64,000 bases of DNA from Capsicum annuum (GCF_002878395.1 NC_061116.1:121920757-121984756); one strand, 5' to 3'. Numbered from the stretch's first letter, positions 32,341-44,117 are shown. Program-made: numbers and translations. The notes: generated from the letters alone by a model not told the origin.

Positions 32341-33850
32341 GTTGATGAATTTTAATCAGGATGGTGTAGCAGATTATGGGGATACTTTATATTCCTTAAC
32401 GGGAATGGGGTCTTACTCATATGCCCCTAAGAAGTTGGACTTGGACTTAGAAAACCGTCCTAGTCCACCTTCTAAGCCCTCTATAGAAGAACCATCTATC
32501 CTAGAGCTGAAGGAGTTACCCAGTCATTTAAGGTATGTGTTCTTGGGAAGTGGGAATATACTACCTATTATTATTGCAGCTGACCTGGGTGAGCAGCAGG
32601 TGAAAGCACTTATTTCAGTAATTCAAAGATACAAACGAGTAGTAGGCTGGACTATTGCTGAAATTATTGGCATTCCTCCTGGCATCTGCACTCATAAGAT
32701 ACAACTTGAGGAAGAATGTACTTCTACCATTAGGCATCAATGCGGACTTAACCCACCAATGCAAGAGGTGTTTAAGAAGGAAACTATTAAGTTACTAGAT
32801 GTATGAGTGGTTTACCTTATTTCCGACAATAAATAGGTAAGCCCAGTTCAATGTATGCCCAAGAAAGGGAGCATGACTGTTGTTATAAATGAAAAGAATA
32901 AGTTGATTCCTTTTAGGACTGTGACTGGTTGGACAGTTTGCATGGAATACCGCAAATTAAACTCATGGACTTTAAAGTACCACTTCCCGATGCCTTTCAT
33001 AGATCAAATGCTTAATCGGTTGGCAGGAAGAGGGTGACACTGCTTCTTGGATGGATATTCTGGTTACAATCACATCTGTATTGCTCCTGAAGATCAGGAG
33101 AAGATAATGTTCACATGCCCGTATGGAACTTTTTCATTCAAGCGGATGTTGTTTGGGTTATGTAATGCACCCGCTACTTTTCAAAGGTGTATGATGTCTA
33201 TTTTCTCAGATATGGTTGAGGACACCTTGGACGTGTTCATGGATGATTTTTTTGTGGTTGGAGATTCATTTGAGCTGTGTCTGGAGAACTTGAGTAAGGC
33301 TTTGCAGAGGTGTGTGGAATTCAATCTCGTGCTTAATTGGGAGAAATGCCACTTCACGGTGAAGAAGGGCATTGTTCTCGGGCCTAAAATTTCAACAAAA
33401 AGGATAGAGGTCGATCGAGCCAAGATAGAGGTTATTGAGAAGTTACCACCTCCAATCTCAGTAAAAGAGGGGCATAGTTTCCTTGGGCACGCTGGTTTTT
33501 ATTGGAGGTTTATAAAAGACTTCTTTAGAATTAAAAATCCACTTTGCAAATTTGTAGAGAAGGAAACTAAGTTCTTCTTTGACGCTGAATGTATTAAGGA
33601 ATTTGAATGCCTTAAGAGGAAGCTGGTGGAGGACCTTATCATTGTTGCACCAGATAGGTCAAAACCATTTAAGATAATGTGTGATGCAAACGGTGTTGCC
33701 TTTGGATCTGTGTTGGGAAAAAAGCAAAATAAATTATTTCATCCAATTTATTACGCCAGCAATGCACTGAATGGAGCTCAGAAAAACTGCACCATCACAG
33801 AGAAAGAACTTCTACCAGTGGTGTATGCTTTTGAGAAGTTTTGAGCATAT
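32339..33850 (+). pseudogene. Athila-1 PR-RT linker and reverse transcriptase
   Basis: The 155-codon stretch 32339-32806 is the linker (PSIEEPSILELKELPSHLRY, VGWTIAEIIGIPPGICTHKI). RT follows after a stop. PKKGSMTVV...LIPFRTVTGWTVCMEYRKLN is at 32855-32960, then a frameshift near 33035, and the 265-codon stretch 33047-33844 reads DGYSGYNHICIAPEDQEKIM, MLFGLCNAPATFQRCM and VFMDDFFVVGDSFELCLENL. The catalytic MDD is intact at about 33239-33247. The thumb LGHAGFYWRFIKDF follows. This is the best-preserved RT core on the plus strand, but stops and a frameshift still disable it. Confidence 0.87.
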
Positions 33851-34120
33851 TTTCTAGGTACCAAGGTGGTGGTACACATTGGCCACGCTGCCTTAAGGTT
33901 CCTAATGGCGAAGAAGGATGCTAAACCAAGGTTGATCCTGTGGGTCTTACTGCTTCAGGAATTTGACTTTGAGGTCAAGGATCGTAAGGGATGTGAGAAT
34001 CAAGTGGCTAATCACTTATCCAAACTCGAAGGAGAGCAAGAAGTAAAAGGCGAGCTTAAAATTAATGATTCCTTTCCTAATGAGAAAGTATTGGATGGAG
34101 TGCTCAAAAAAATACCTTAG
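33640..34120 (+). pseudogene. Athila-1 RNase H
   Basis: CDANGVAFGSVLGKKQNKLF near 33681 keeps the first catalytic Asp. YYASNALNGAQKNCTITEKE follows near 33750, a stop falls after EKF at 33844, and GTKVVVHIGHAALRFLMAKK (where the family has YTDHAA; the Asp is Gly) lies near 33857-33915. The segment ends with the GCENQVANHLSKLEGE box near 33990-34035. Confidence 0.82.
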
Positions 34121-34139
34121 TATGCTGACTTCGCAAATT

Positions 34140-35340
34140 ATGTGGTAAGTGAGGTGATACCAGAGAATCTTTTCTTTCATCAAAGGAAAAAATTTCTCCA
34201 TGATGTGACCCATTACTTTTGGGATGAGCCGTATCTTTTTCAGTGATGTGCAAATGGTATTATTAGATGGTGCATCCCAGAAGTAGATATGCTGAGTGTA
34301 TTGGAAGCAAGCCATGCTTCCCCAGTTAGAGGTCACCATGCTGGTGATCGTACTGCCAGAAAAGTTCTTCAAAGCGGCTACTATTGGCCTACTTTGTCCA
34401 AGGATGGTTATAATTTCGTAAAGAGATGTGACTAATGTCAAAGACAAGGGTTTATCTCAAAGTTCCATGAAATGCCAATATCCAAGATATTGGAGGTAGA
34501 ACTGTTTGATGTTTGGGGTATTAACTTCATGAGGCCCTTTGTAAGCTCATTTGGAATGAAGTACATACTAGTTTCTATTGACTACGTGTCAAAATGGGTC
34601 GAGGTCATCACTCTAGCTGATAATGAAGGGATGCGGGTGGTTGCATTTTTAAAAAGAAATATCTTCTCTCACTTTGGGGTACCACGTACCATCATAAGCG
34701 ATGAAGGATCACACTTCTGCAACAAGATATTCAAAGCTGCCTTGGAAAAATATGGAGTCTAACAGCATAAGGTGGATACCCCATACCACCCATAGACTAG
34801 TGGGAAGGTAGAGATCTCTAATCATGAAATCAAAGCTATCCTTGCCAAGACTATAAATGCGAGCCTTAAAGATTGGTCTAGGAAGTTGGACGATGCATTA
34901 TGGGCATATCGAACGGCCTTCAAGATGGCTATTAGCATGTTACCATACCAATTAGTTTATGGTAAGGCATGCCATTTGTTGATTGAGCTAGAGCATACAA
35001 CTGTGGGCACTGAAGCGTGTTAATCTAAACTGGAATGAAGCAGCAAATATGAGACTGGGGTAGCTACATGAGATGGATGAGTTCCATCTCAGAGCTTATC
35101 ATCGGGCTGATCTATACAAGGAAAGAACAAAGAAGTACCGCGATAGCAGGATTTCCAGAGAGGTGACTTGGTGCTTTTATTCAAATCCAGACTCAAACTG
35201 TTTCCAGGTAAGCTCAAATCCAAATGGTTCGTCCCATTTAAAGTAAGTCAAGTCTACTCGTCTAGAGTAATGGAACTTGAAAATAAAGATGGAAGTGTCT
35301 TCAAGGTAAATGGGTAGCATTTTAAACTGTATATCTATCT
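34140..35340 (+). pseudogene. Athila-1 integrase
   Basis: A zinc-binding domain runs from HHAGDRTARKVLQSGYYWP (34332-34390) to a CD*CQ C-X2-C broken by a stop near 34430. The catalytic core reads [13 protein letters not shown] at 34503-34540, where the family has WGIDFMGPF, so the first catalytic Asp is Asn. The second Asp is kept ([10 protein letters not shown] near 34695) and the Glu is kept ([11 protein letters not shown] near 34805). Downstream text ([20 protein letters not shown]) is clear with stops. The C-terminus ends near 35330 without a chromodomain. Confidence 0.85.
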
Positions 35341-36714
35341 ATAAAAATCGATAAAGAAGATTGCTACTGTCTATCTTAATGAAGTCTAAGTAATCGAGAT
35401 AACTGGGTCGTGCCATGACAATAAATTAGACGCTAATGGGAGGCAACCCAAAATGTGTTAGTGTTAAATTAAAAGTGTTGTCATTAGTACATTTTTGATG
35501 TGTTTGTGTAGTGTGCAGGATCAAAATTTCAAAAAACAAAATCTGAGCTACTAGAACAAAAGTGATGGCCGATTTGGTGGACCACCATTCCTATGATGGT
35601 TCACCATTTCCTCTATAACAAATAGGCAGAAAAATTCATTCACTGGATCAAGTTGATGGTTAAAGTGGTGAACAGTCCCAAAGTTGGTGGGCTATCAAAT
35701 CGACCGTCAAAATCATCCTAGATGGCCTGGGTTCTGGTAAGGTATGATGGTGACTTTGGTGGACTGTCAAAAAATGCGATGGACCATCTCAAAGACCATC
35801 ATACGATTCAATGACTGACCTGGTGGACCATCTTAAAATTGATGGACCATCGAGCCTGGCGTCATTGTAACCCTAATTCTGGGTCGAGTCGGGTTGAATC
35901 AGAAGCCTTGTTAAATGACCCATTTTTAACCTAAAAGATTTTAAAGTGTTAAAATAAGGCGGTTACATATGTTGTAACCCCTTCAAATTCTTAAGTTGTT
36001 CAACTTCCTTTGAGTTCAAAAAATCTGAAGAAAATTATCACCTCTAGGACTCTACATCTCCTTTCTTTTCTCCTACTTAAACATAGCCATTCTTCTTGTT
36101 CTCTTTATCACAGTCAAGTTGAGATCACAATTGAAGAGTTGTTTGAATTAGTCTTGTTCTCTAAAGTTGCAAGCTTGTTTCTCTGTAAAACCAAGGTATA
36201 CACAAAATTCTATTCTTTTTTGTCTAAATGACGCATTCAGCTGTGGGTTATGTTTGGCAAGTTGTTTTGTAAAGGGATTAGCATCTTGTTATAGTTCTAT
36301 TGCATTGAATTACAGAAGGTTTTGAAATAGGTTCTTGAGCATAATCTGGGTAGGTAAAGTCTGAGTAACCTACATGATTAATATGTGAAAAGTTGTGCTT
36401 GATTGTGTTATTGTTGTCAAATGTTGCTAAACAAGCAATGTTGCTCAACAAATGCCCGAATATATGCCAAATTGAAAGATGAACCTGAAGAAGAGGGTGC
36501 GACAGTTGAATTTGTGGATCTTTAAATGGGCAAAGGACCACCAATTTCACCATCACAAGGCTATGAAAAATTTATGATGCTGTATAAGGCACGACGGCCA
36601 AAGTGGTGGGCCATCCCACCACTGCTGAACCACCATTTTGAGCGTCAAGTCATGAAATGCACTGATTTGATAGATTTTTATTGTGGACTAATTTCTTGCC
36701 TCCTTTTTAGGTGT
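35341..36714 (+). other. Athila-1 post-pol spacer
   Basis: A non-coding stretch typical of Athila between pol and ORF3. It holds several degenerate gatggaccatc/gtggaccaccat motifs at about 35550-35870 and again at 36530-36650. A pyrimidine-rich run followed by tag at about 36695-36712 looks like a splice acceptor just ahead of the ORF3 ATG at 36717; this is inference. Confidence 0.55.
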
Positions 36715-38748
36715 TATGGATCCTAAACTACTAGTAAATATAGGAGGTAGATCTCAAAAGGGTTGAAGTGAACTCGCATCCGGATACAACACCAGACAAC
36801 ATGGAAGGGAAATTCCCCTAATTTCTCAGTCTAAAGAAGAGAGTAAGGATAGTACTAGCAGTACCAGTTTGAGCCCAGATGAGCCCACAGTTGATGCCAC
36901 TCCACCTCATCCATCTGATGTTGAAACTAAGGATGCCAATATAAAAGGGGAAAATGAAGCTGCTAACGTAAAAATTGAATGAACCTGAGGATGCTAACAT
37001 TGTCAAACATAAGGATCCTCAAGTTCGGGAGGCAATTAGATAGAAGATAGAGGGAGTACATGAGAAGTTCTATGATGGGTTGACACCCACTGCGAGAGGG
37101 ATTAAAAGGTCATTTATGGAAGAGCATAAAATTGTGACCAAGGACTTACCTGTATATCCTGAGTTGGAACACTAGTTTAATAAGTATGAACTAACATGGA
37201 TGATCCAATCACCGAGAGCCTATAAAACAAATTGAGTAAGAGAATTCTTTGCAACTTATCTTGTACTGGTAGAACAGAACTGCCTAAAGGGGACATGAAT
37301 TACAAATTTTCCAAACAGAGACTACACCTATCCGAGGAGTCATTATTAATATTTTATCCTGAACAATCAATAGGATGTTGTTTGGACCAGAGTATGCGGC
37401 CCCACTTATTGTGCCTAATCTTGTGTACAGATTGAGAAATTCTTGCACCAAAAGGCCTTGGGTGGTTTTATTCTTGACTTAGAATGGTAACCCCTCTTGG
37501 TTGACCAACTCACGGGAGCGTATTGCAAAATAGTCCCTTAGTTTTAAGGACAAATTTAGGTGGGCTGTTGTTTGTTTGGGTTAATGCCAACAAAAGGGGA
37601 CGGAAAATTGGATAAACACAGAGCTATTTTGGTGCCAAGCTTGATCTCCGTGCTTCAAATTGATTTTAGCCAGATAATTACAGATGAGATGTTCGTGAGA
37701 GCACACAAAATCTCCAGTTCATTGCCATTTTTGTGATTAATCACGACTTTATGCAGATAGGCTGGTGTGCCCTTGATTTGTGGAGTAGACAATGAAATCT
37801 AGGCTATACACAAACAAGACCTTGAGAAGTTGAAAGATGACTCAAAGTTCAAGATATGTGTCATCAAGCCTCCATCTTACCAGACTCAATCTGCACCAGC
37901 TCCTGATACGATAGAGATTCCCACAGGTATGCCTTTACCCATTACCACCTACCCATTACCACCTATGTTCCACCCGAGTACGCACCCCAAGGCATATCTG
38001 CAGGGTCAGGTTCCGCATAATCTATGGGTGGAGCAGATTTTGCTGAATACAGGTTCACTCTAGAAAACTTTGCGAAGTTAGTAAAGATGCAAAAGAAGTT
38101 TTAGAGACAACTAGATAAGTGGGTTACAGACTTCAAGCCTTTTGTTAATGAAATCGTGGCTGATACATTTCATCCATTCCAAACCATTCAGACTAGGATG
38201 GACACCATGGAACGTCATATCAACAAAAGGCTCGATTCATTGTCCCTTCTTGACCTTGCCAAGCTGATGGCTGAATTTGAACAAGCAAAGATGGATATTG
38301 CAGATTTGAAGAGTAGGCAGTCACAACAGCCTGTGTTTGACCCAACCTTGTTGGAACGTGATGTTGATGAGGGTATTATGGACTTGATGGGAAGACCAGT
38401 AAAAGACAAAGGGAAGGAGCAAATGGGTGAAAAAGTTGCAAGGAAAGAAACAAAGAGGAGAAATAGAGTAGAAATGACACAAGAACAATGAGAACAACAT
38501 GATATTAAGAGAGCTCAAAAGAAGTCACTAAGAGATGAAGAAAAGAGGAGGAAAAAAAGATGAAGTAGCAGGGGTATCCACTAGTGCTCCCCTAGCAAGA
38601 GGGCACAGTGCAGGATCAGTTCAAGAGACGATTTCTCCAATCATAGAGGTTGAGGTTGTAAGTTCCCCTAACACCATAGGGTCCAACATTGTACCAGGTG
38701 AGGATGTAGGAGCCTCACCATACTTCATAGATGCCTCAGATAAATAAA
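36715..38748 (+). pseudogene. Athila-1 post-pol gene (ATHILA ORF-1 / 'putative plant transposon protein' type)
   Basis: Beginning MDPKLLVNIGGRSQKG near 36717, a long degraded reading frame continues through a Ser/Pro/Asp-rich part (36830-36980), YDGLTPTARGIKRSFMEEHK near 37070 in shifted frames, and VYPELEHxFNKYELTWM near 37150. Its C-terminal part is cleaner: a 111-codon stretch at 38156-38491 with a heptad-like region (MDTMERHINKRLDSLSLLDL) followed by a Lys/Glu-rich tail, probably coiled coil. I recognise it as the post-pol gene of Athila elements annotated as ATHILA ORF-1 or putative plant transposon protein; its function is unknown. There is no obvious signal peptide or transmembrane segment in the readable parts, so an envelope role is not supported here. 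Confidence 0.65.
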
Positions 38749-40208
38749 AGGCAAAACAAGAAAAACCATTTCCTTGTACTTTAAATCAATGCTTTGAGGA
38801 CAATGCATCCATATTTATGTGGGGTTGGTGTACTTGTACCATGGTGGGTTGTGTTACCGATCCATTTTCCCTCTATGTGCTATCTAATAGAATAGACATG
38901 TCTAGGGTGTCTTATTTTTGCATTTCTAATTTCCTAAGCTTGTGATGTAAATATTGTATTTAATATTATTTATAAAATTTTTTGATTTTCTTCCCTGTTT
39001 TAGTATACTTTTGTAGATGTGAATAATTAATGATGTTGGCATAAGACTATGAGCATGTATGTGTGATTATTTACTCTGATCACATAGCATGGGTGCATAA
39101 CCTTCAGTGAGTCTACATTTGGCATTAATATGTAAGAGGTGCATGAATCATGTGATCGAAATCCTAGGAGTAGCAGAAGAAATTTAACTCATTTGCCTCT
39201 GTGTGTGTGAGGATTTGTCTTGTGTTCTTGCATAGTGTAGTGCCTAGAACTTTCCCAAGTCAGTAAGACTGTTCTCTAACAGATTCAATAGGATAGGATA
39301 GTAGGCTTTCTTGTATTTTTAGTCCACTTATCCTAAATAATTAACCTCTCTAAGATCTCTCCCTCACTCGAACTCATTTTGAGATTTTTAGTAGTTTTCT
39401 TTATTTCCCATAATTATAATTAACTCTCCATAGGTCATTAATATTCAACTCTGGCCCTGGTCTAATATTGGGCATTGTGTACCTTAACTTAGATAAAACA
39501 CCTAAGTTAAGGGTGGCTATTGTCAAAATGGAAGCACCTAGAGGAAAATTGGTTTAGAATATAGTTTAAAGGTACTTGGCCCTGATCTATCCAATGATAT
39601 TATGCATTTTACCTTACTGCACTAGCATAAGTTGAGGGTGGCTGATGCTTATTAAAAAAAGTAGAATTGATTAAGGAAGATTTTAAGCAAGTTGATGAAA
39701 ATAGCAGCTTGGGGCTAAAAAGTTGCTAGGACAAGGAGAGTTTAGCCCTAATGAGTCACTTTACCCAAAAGAGTACCCTTACTTAGCCTGAAGCCTTATT
39801 ACAAGCCTAGAAAAGACCTGTTTGATTCTAGCAAATCAGCTTTGAAGGTGTGTTGAATGGCAAGGGCAAGCCTATGGGTACCTGGACTATGCTTGTAACT
39901 TCTTTGATGAGCATGAGAGTTTAGATTGTGTCCATGTAGTATAAAGAGTGGTGGACATCATTGTTGTGATGGCAACTACAGCTTAGTTCTGTTGTTCTCT
40001 GTGGGACATGACATCCATATTTGTATGTGATAAATTATAATCAATGTTGGGTGTAGAACCTCCTGGTTGAAACTCATGTGAGTGAAATGATGAGTGAATG
40101 GTTGTGTCAAAGTGATTCATTAGTTGGTTTCTTGTCATGGTATGGTTCATGTTTGCAATCGGATGCTGAGTTTCTTGAGGATAAGCAACAAGCTTAAGTT
40201 GAGGATGT
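38749..40208 (+). other. Athila-1 3' non-coding region up to the polypurine tract
   Basis: No coding domain is seen. The stretch ends with ttgaggataagcaacaagct and a degenerate purine tract (aagttgaggatgt, about 40193-40208) before the 3' LTR. This matches the long 3' UTR of Athila elements. Confidence 0.6.
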
Positions 40209-40365
40209 TGATGTTCTGACTTTCAACAGAATATTTTGTATTTTTTTCTTGAGAAAGTTGTATGTTTTCAAGAAACTAAGGTTGCATTTAATGCAGGTTT
40301 TTAATGTTTTAGGGTAAGGATCTAGCAGAAGAAAAAGTCTCAGAAAAGTGGCAGAAAAACACTTC

Positions 40366-40760
40366 TAACGATCAAAATGGTTGACCGTCATATTGCGACA
40401 AACCACTAAGTTAACAGTCAGATCTAACCAGAACTTAGCTTTTTAGAAGACTCTGAGATGATAGAAATAGTGAACTATCAATCATACAATGGATCACCAA
40501 CTTGACCGTCTTGCAGCGACGGACCAAATAGCAGACCATTAGTCTTACGACAGACCACCAAATTGGCCATCAGTGTCATCCAGAACCAGGCTTCCTGAAG
40601 GACTCAGCGACGGACCAAGTCGTGAACCGTCAGTCTTACGATGGACCACCATGTTGTCCATTAATTTTATCCAGAAAGTAACATTCCCAGATCAGCAGCG
40701 ACGGGCCAAATAGTGGACCGTCAACCTTGCGATAGACCACCAATTTGGCCGTCACTTTGG
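40366..40760 (+). repeat. ~91-bp tandem repeats in Athila-1 LTR
   Basis: Units starting cagcgacggaccaa at 40514, 40605 and 40696 are exactly 91 bp apart. One or two more degenerate units lie to the left. Each carries gacggaccaa...ggaccgtcagtcttacga...gaccaccaa, a dispersed palindromic gg(a/t)ccgtc motif. Confidence 0.85.
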
Positions 40761-40805
40761 ATGCAAATTTTATGATTTTAAAATATAAATCCTTTTAGCT
40801 AGGAA

Positions 40806-40817
40806 CATATAAATACC
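40806..40817 (+). promoter_or_regulatory. TATA box in Athila-1 LTR
   Basis: acatataaatac lies about 50 bp after the 91-bp repeat array and is followed by AG-rich leader-like sequence, as expected for a U3 promoter. Confidence 0.6.
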
Positions 40818-41732
40818 AGGTATTAGGGTTTAGTAGAGATCTTTTTGTCTTCAGTTTCATACTTTCTCCTCAATTGAGAGACTTGTACTACTTTTTCATT
40901 GGGATTTGACTCTAGAAATTGAGAGTTGATTATTAGTTTTCATATTTTCCATAAAAGATTGAGAAGAACAATATTGTGACATTTGTAAGTACTTTTCTGA
41001 AGTTATTTATTAACATCAATATAACTTTGATTTCTTATATGGAGATGAGTGGATAAACTCCCATAACTAGGGTTATGGGAGCCTTGACGTAGAGAATTAT
41101 TTTGGGGTTGTGAATGGGTTTGATTTCTAACATCTATCGAATTTGCATGAATCTTTCTTTATCTTAATGACATCTCTTGGTTGCAAACTTGAGACGTGAG
41201 CCCATAAACTCCACTTGTCTAACAAGAAAGTGGTTTTTGGGAAAACAAGTGATTCACATGAACTCCTTAGATTTACCCTTTGAGTTAATGGGTCCTTAAC
41301 AGGATCAACCCTCATAAGAGTCTTATTGAATATTGCATGAATTCTTTAAGTTCAAGAGAAGTAAAGGGTGAAATACTCATTAGGTTGAGAAACATATGGG
41401 TAATCCTTAGAATTCAATAATTCTTGTAATTGGATACATAGGTTAGATTTTGAACACAAACTTGCAACCTTAATTGTTCGAACATCTTGGTGAGCATAAC
41501 TCTAGTTAACTCTTAGTAGCTAGACTTTTGTGTAACACAAATACAAAAGAGCACTGTTAACATTTTCAAACCCCCCCTTTATTTTGGAACCTTAGATCAA
41601 CAGTCTAATAACAATCACAATACTTAGAGAACAATGTATTACCTATGGGATTCGACACCTAACCCAGTTGGGTTCTATATTTGATAGAAACTGCGTACTC
41701 TCTCGTAAGAGAGGTGTAATTTGGGTGTATCA

Positions 41733-42365
41733 AGGCTCTAAATTGAAAAATACTATGTATTTTAAAAAAAATTTATTGGATAACTCATGAACTGAAAGTT
41801 AAGTTAAGCTTGAGAAATATGGAGTATGAAAGAGGGGGAATAAGATAATGAACAAAGGATGAATAGAGTAAGTTTCTTATTCTTTTATAAAATAAGGAAT
41901 TTGAATTAGCAACTAGGATAGGAATATACATAGAAGCCTTAATTGGTTCACATGTAGGATGATAGATTCATGCATCTAATTGATGTAGTTGTAATGTCCA
42001 TGTTAGATAGATGATTAGATGTCCGGAGACCATGATCCTGCGATAAACCCTACAAAGAAACAACCAAGATAAGTAATCTAATGAATGAGGTTCAATAGCG
42101 TAGTATAATTTCTTTTAGTCCCTTAACCCTAGGATTTCTTCCATTGATTGTCTCAAGTCTATACTTTTATGCACTTTTTTAGTTTACTTTAATTTACAAC
42201 ATAAACTCTCTTTTGGTTACTTTTTCTCCATTCTAATCTCAATTGTGAACTAGAATTTGATAGTTGCTTAACACTAGTCCCTGTAGGATCGATACTTTGC
42301 TTTTAAAAAGGAAACTTTACTACTTGTGAGGCCACGTACACTAGCATACGTGCTCGGGCACAACA
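41733..42365 (+). repeat. Athila-2 5' LTR, 3' part
   Basis: From about 41850 it matches 56690-57240 (shared gaatagagtaag, gccttgattggttcacatgtagga, gaccatgatc, gaggccacgtacact). It ends gctcgggcacaaca and is followed by the PBS. Confidence 0.82.
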
Positions 42366-42368
42366 AGT

Positions 42369-42387
42369 TTTTTGGCTCCATTGTCAA
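42369..42387 (+). promoter_or_regulatory. Athila-2 primer binding site
   Basis: tttttggctccattgtcaa resembles the Athila-type PBS (TTTGGCGCCGTTGCCGGGG), distinct from the tRNA-iMet sites of the chromoviruses in this window. Confidence 0.7.
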
Positions 42388-42497
42388 GACTTGTAATTGG
42401 AAACTATTTTTTTTAGTTTTACTTTTCAGATCTCTTCGGTGCTTTACGCTTGGTCATAGTTTTGTATTTGCTAGAAATAGGTTTATAGGCTAGTAAG

Positions 42498-44060
42498 ATG
42501 GCAAGGGATAAGGAATTGGTTGACCCAAGCCCAGAACCTGAGCAAGGCTTCCATCAATGAAGGAAAGAAGAAACCCTTCTCCGCCATATTCCATAAATTG
42601 AAGAAGATTAAGACAATCCTGCTCTTATGGATAAGGAACAACTAGCCCGCAGGATAGTTCGAGAGGTGGCAATCCCACTTCCAATAAATTTGACCTCTTC
42701 TTTTTAGAAACTGGCTACTGGTGGTAATTTTGAGCTTAAACATAGCATGGTGCAGCTTTTCATGAGTAGTGGACAGTTTATAGGGATTTCACATGAAGAT
42801 CCACAAGTCCACCTGTGGAACTTTCTGGGTATCAGTGACATATTTATCCCTAAGTGTATGTCAGCTGACTATGTTACGATAACACTATTCTCTTTTTCTC
42901 TAATAGGGGAAGATAAAAAGTGGTTGAACGTTGAGCCAGCAAATTCAATCACCACCTAGGATGATTTATCCAGGAGATTCCTCCTCTAATTCTTTTCATC
43001 TAGCAAGATTGTGAGACTGTGTAGTGAGATTGTATTCTTTAAACAGAAGCTAGACAAGAATTTATATAATTCTTGGGAGTTGTTCAAAGCTCTTCTTTGG
43101 GACTGTCCACACTATCAGCAGTCCAATGAGGTATTATCTCATATTTTTGTTGAGTCACTTGACCATAACACAAAATTTTTGTTAGATTCAGCTGCAAGTG
43201 GTAAAGCTCTAGAGATGACGTATGATGATCTTTAAACTTTGTTGAACTGAATTGCACAAGGAAATCCTGAGAGGAACTCTAACTCAAGAAGTGCTACAAA
43301 GAAGGTTGATGGTGTGTTGGAGGTAGACTATTTTACTGCCTTATTATCTCAGCTTGCTGATTTGCAAAATCAAATAAGAAATATGAATTTAGGGGTTACA
43401 CAGTCTGCAGCCACAACTAATGCAATTCAATAGACTACAAGCTGGTGTGAGGTATGTGGAAATGGTGGTCATTCAACAGCTAAGTGTGCTGAAAATCCTG
43501 AGTTCGTGATGTTTGTGGGCAATGCTTAGAGGCCAGATTATGGAAATGCCTACAATTAAAAGTTGCAGACTCAGCCACTAAATATCTCATTGAATAACCA
43601 GAAACAGTATTAACAGCAGCAAGTTCAAAATAATAAAGCCACAACTCAGACTAGTAATGTAAAAGAGATGCTGAAGCAAATTATGGCTTCTCAAGAAAAA
43701 TTATCAGTAGATACAAAAAGCCAGCAAGACACAAGGAGTTTGAAGTTGAATATTAGTCAGCTACAGCAGGCACAAAATACCATACCTCAACATGGTATTC
43801 CTAGTGATATTGAACCACCTAAGTAATTCATGACAATCACTTTGAGAAATGGGAAAGAGTTGAATGAAGAACTTCTAAAGAAAGCTAAGGAGATAGATGA
43901 ATAGTTGATTCCCTCATGGGTATCTTAAACAGCTGTTGATGATTCGAGGAAGTCTGAGTACACGAAATCACAAGTTGCTGAAAAGGTAAAGGAGAGACCA
44001 CCACGACCTTTCCCACAGAGGATTATAAAAGCAAAGAAGGATACATCCTTCAAGAATTTC
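42498..44060 (+). pseudogene. Athila-2 gag
   Basis: The ATG at 42498 gives MARDKELVDPSPEPEQGFH. Readable parts include ELKHSMVQLFMSSGQFIGIS and HEDPQVHLWNFLGISD (42735-42840), WLNVEPANSITTW, and YNSWELFKALLWDCPHY (43050-43115), the retrotransposon gag domain. At 43444-43485 it encodes CEVCGNGGHSTAKC, a perfect C-X2-C-X4-H-X4-C knuckle. A Gln-rich stretch follows to about 43800, then KLSVDTKSQQD/ELNEELLKK-type charged sequence. About a dozen stops are scattered in otherwise continuous frames, mostly TAG/TAA from Gln/Trp codons. Confidence 0.85.
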
Positions 44061-44117
44061 TTTGGCATGTTTAGAGAGCTTCACATTAACTTACCTCTTT
44101 TAGATATTTTGTAGGAA

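Larger units (their letters stand above)
31719..41732 (+). mobile_element. Athila-type Ty3/gypsy element 'Athila-1' (5' truncated)
   Basis: Order: protease (31719-32340), RT and RNase H (32339-34120), integrase (34140-35330), long post-pol region with ORF3-like gene (36715-38748), polypurine tract and 3' LTR (40209-41732). The RT and RNase H wording (FMDDF, LGHAGFY.RFIKDF, AKKDAKPRLI..VLLLQEFDFE) is that of the non-chromodomain Athila/Tat branch. The 5' LTR and gag are missing; LTR D abuts the protease. No chromodomain is present. Confidence 0.85.
40209..41732 (+). repeat. Athila-1 3' LTR (1524 bp)
   Basis: It begins tgatgttctgactttcaac after the purine tract and ends gaggtgtaatttgggtgtatca, a characteristic Athila LTR end. 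It contains ~91-bp tandem repeats (about 40366-40760) directly upstream of a TATA box at 40808. The matching 5' LTR is not in the window. Confidence 0.8.

Noticed and set aside
34016..34447. 143-codon minus-strand ORF
   Set aside because: It is antisense to the Athila-1 RNase H/integrase, whose plus-strand motifs are clear. Shadow frame.
36690..36716. Host-gene exon boundary (pyrimidine tract plus tag)
   Set aside because: The downstream frame is the Athila post-pol gene, so any splicing would belong to the element, not a host gene.
40209..42365. Reading 40209-42365 as one 2.16 kb LTR
   Set aside because: An Athila-type LTR end (gtgtatca) lies at 41732, and only sequence right of it aligns with the Athila-2 3' LTR. 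Two LTRs fit better.
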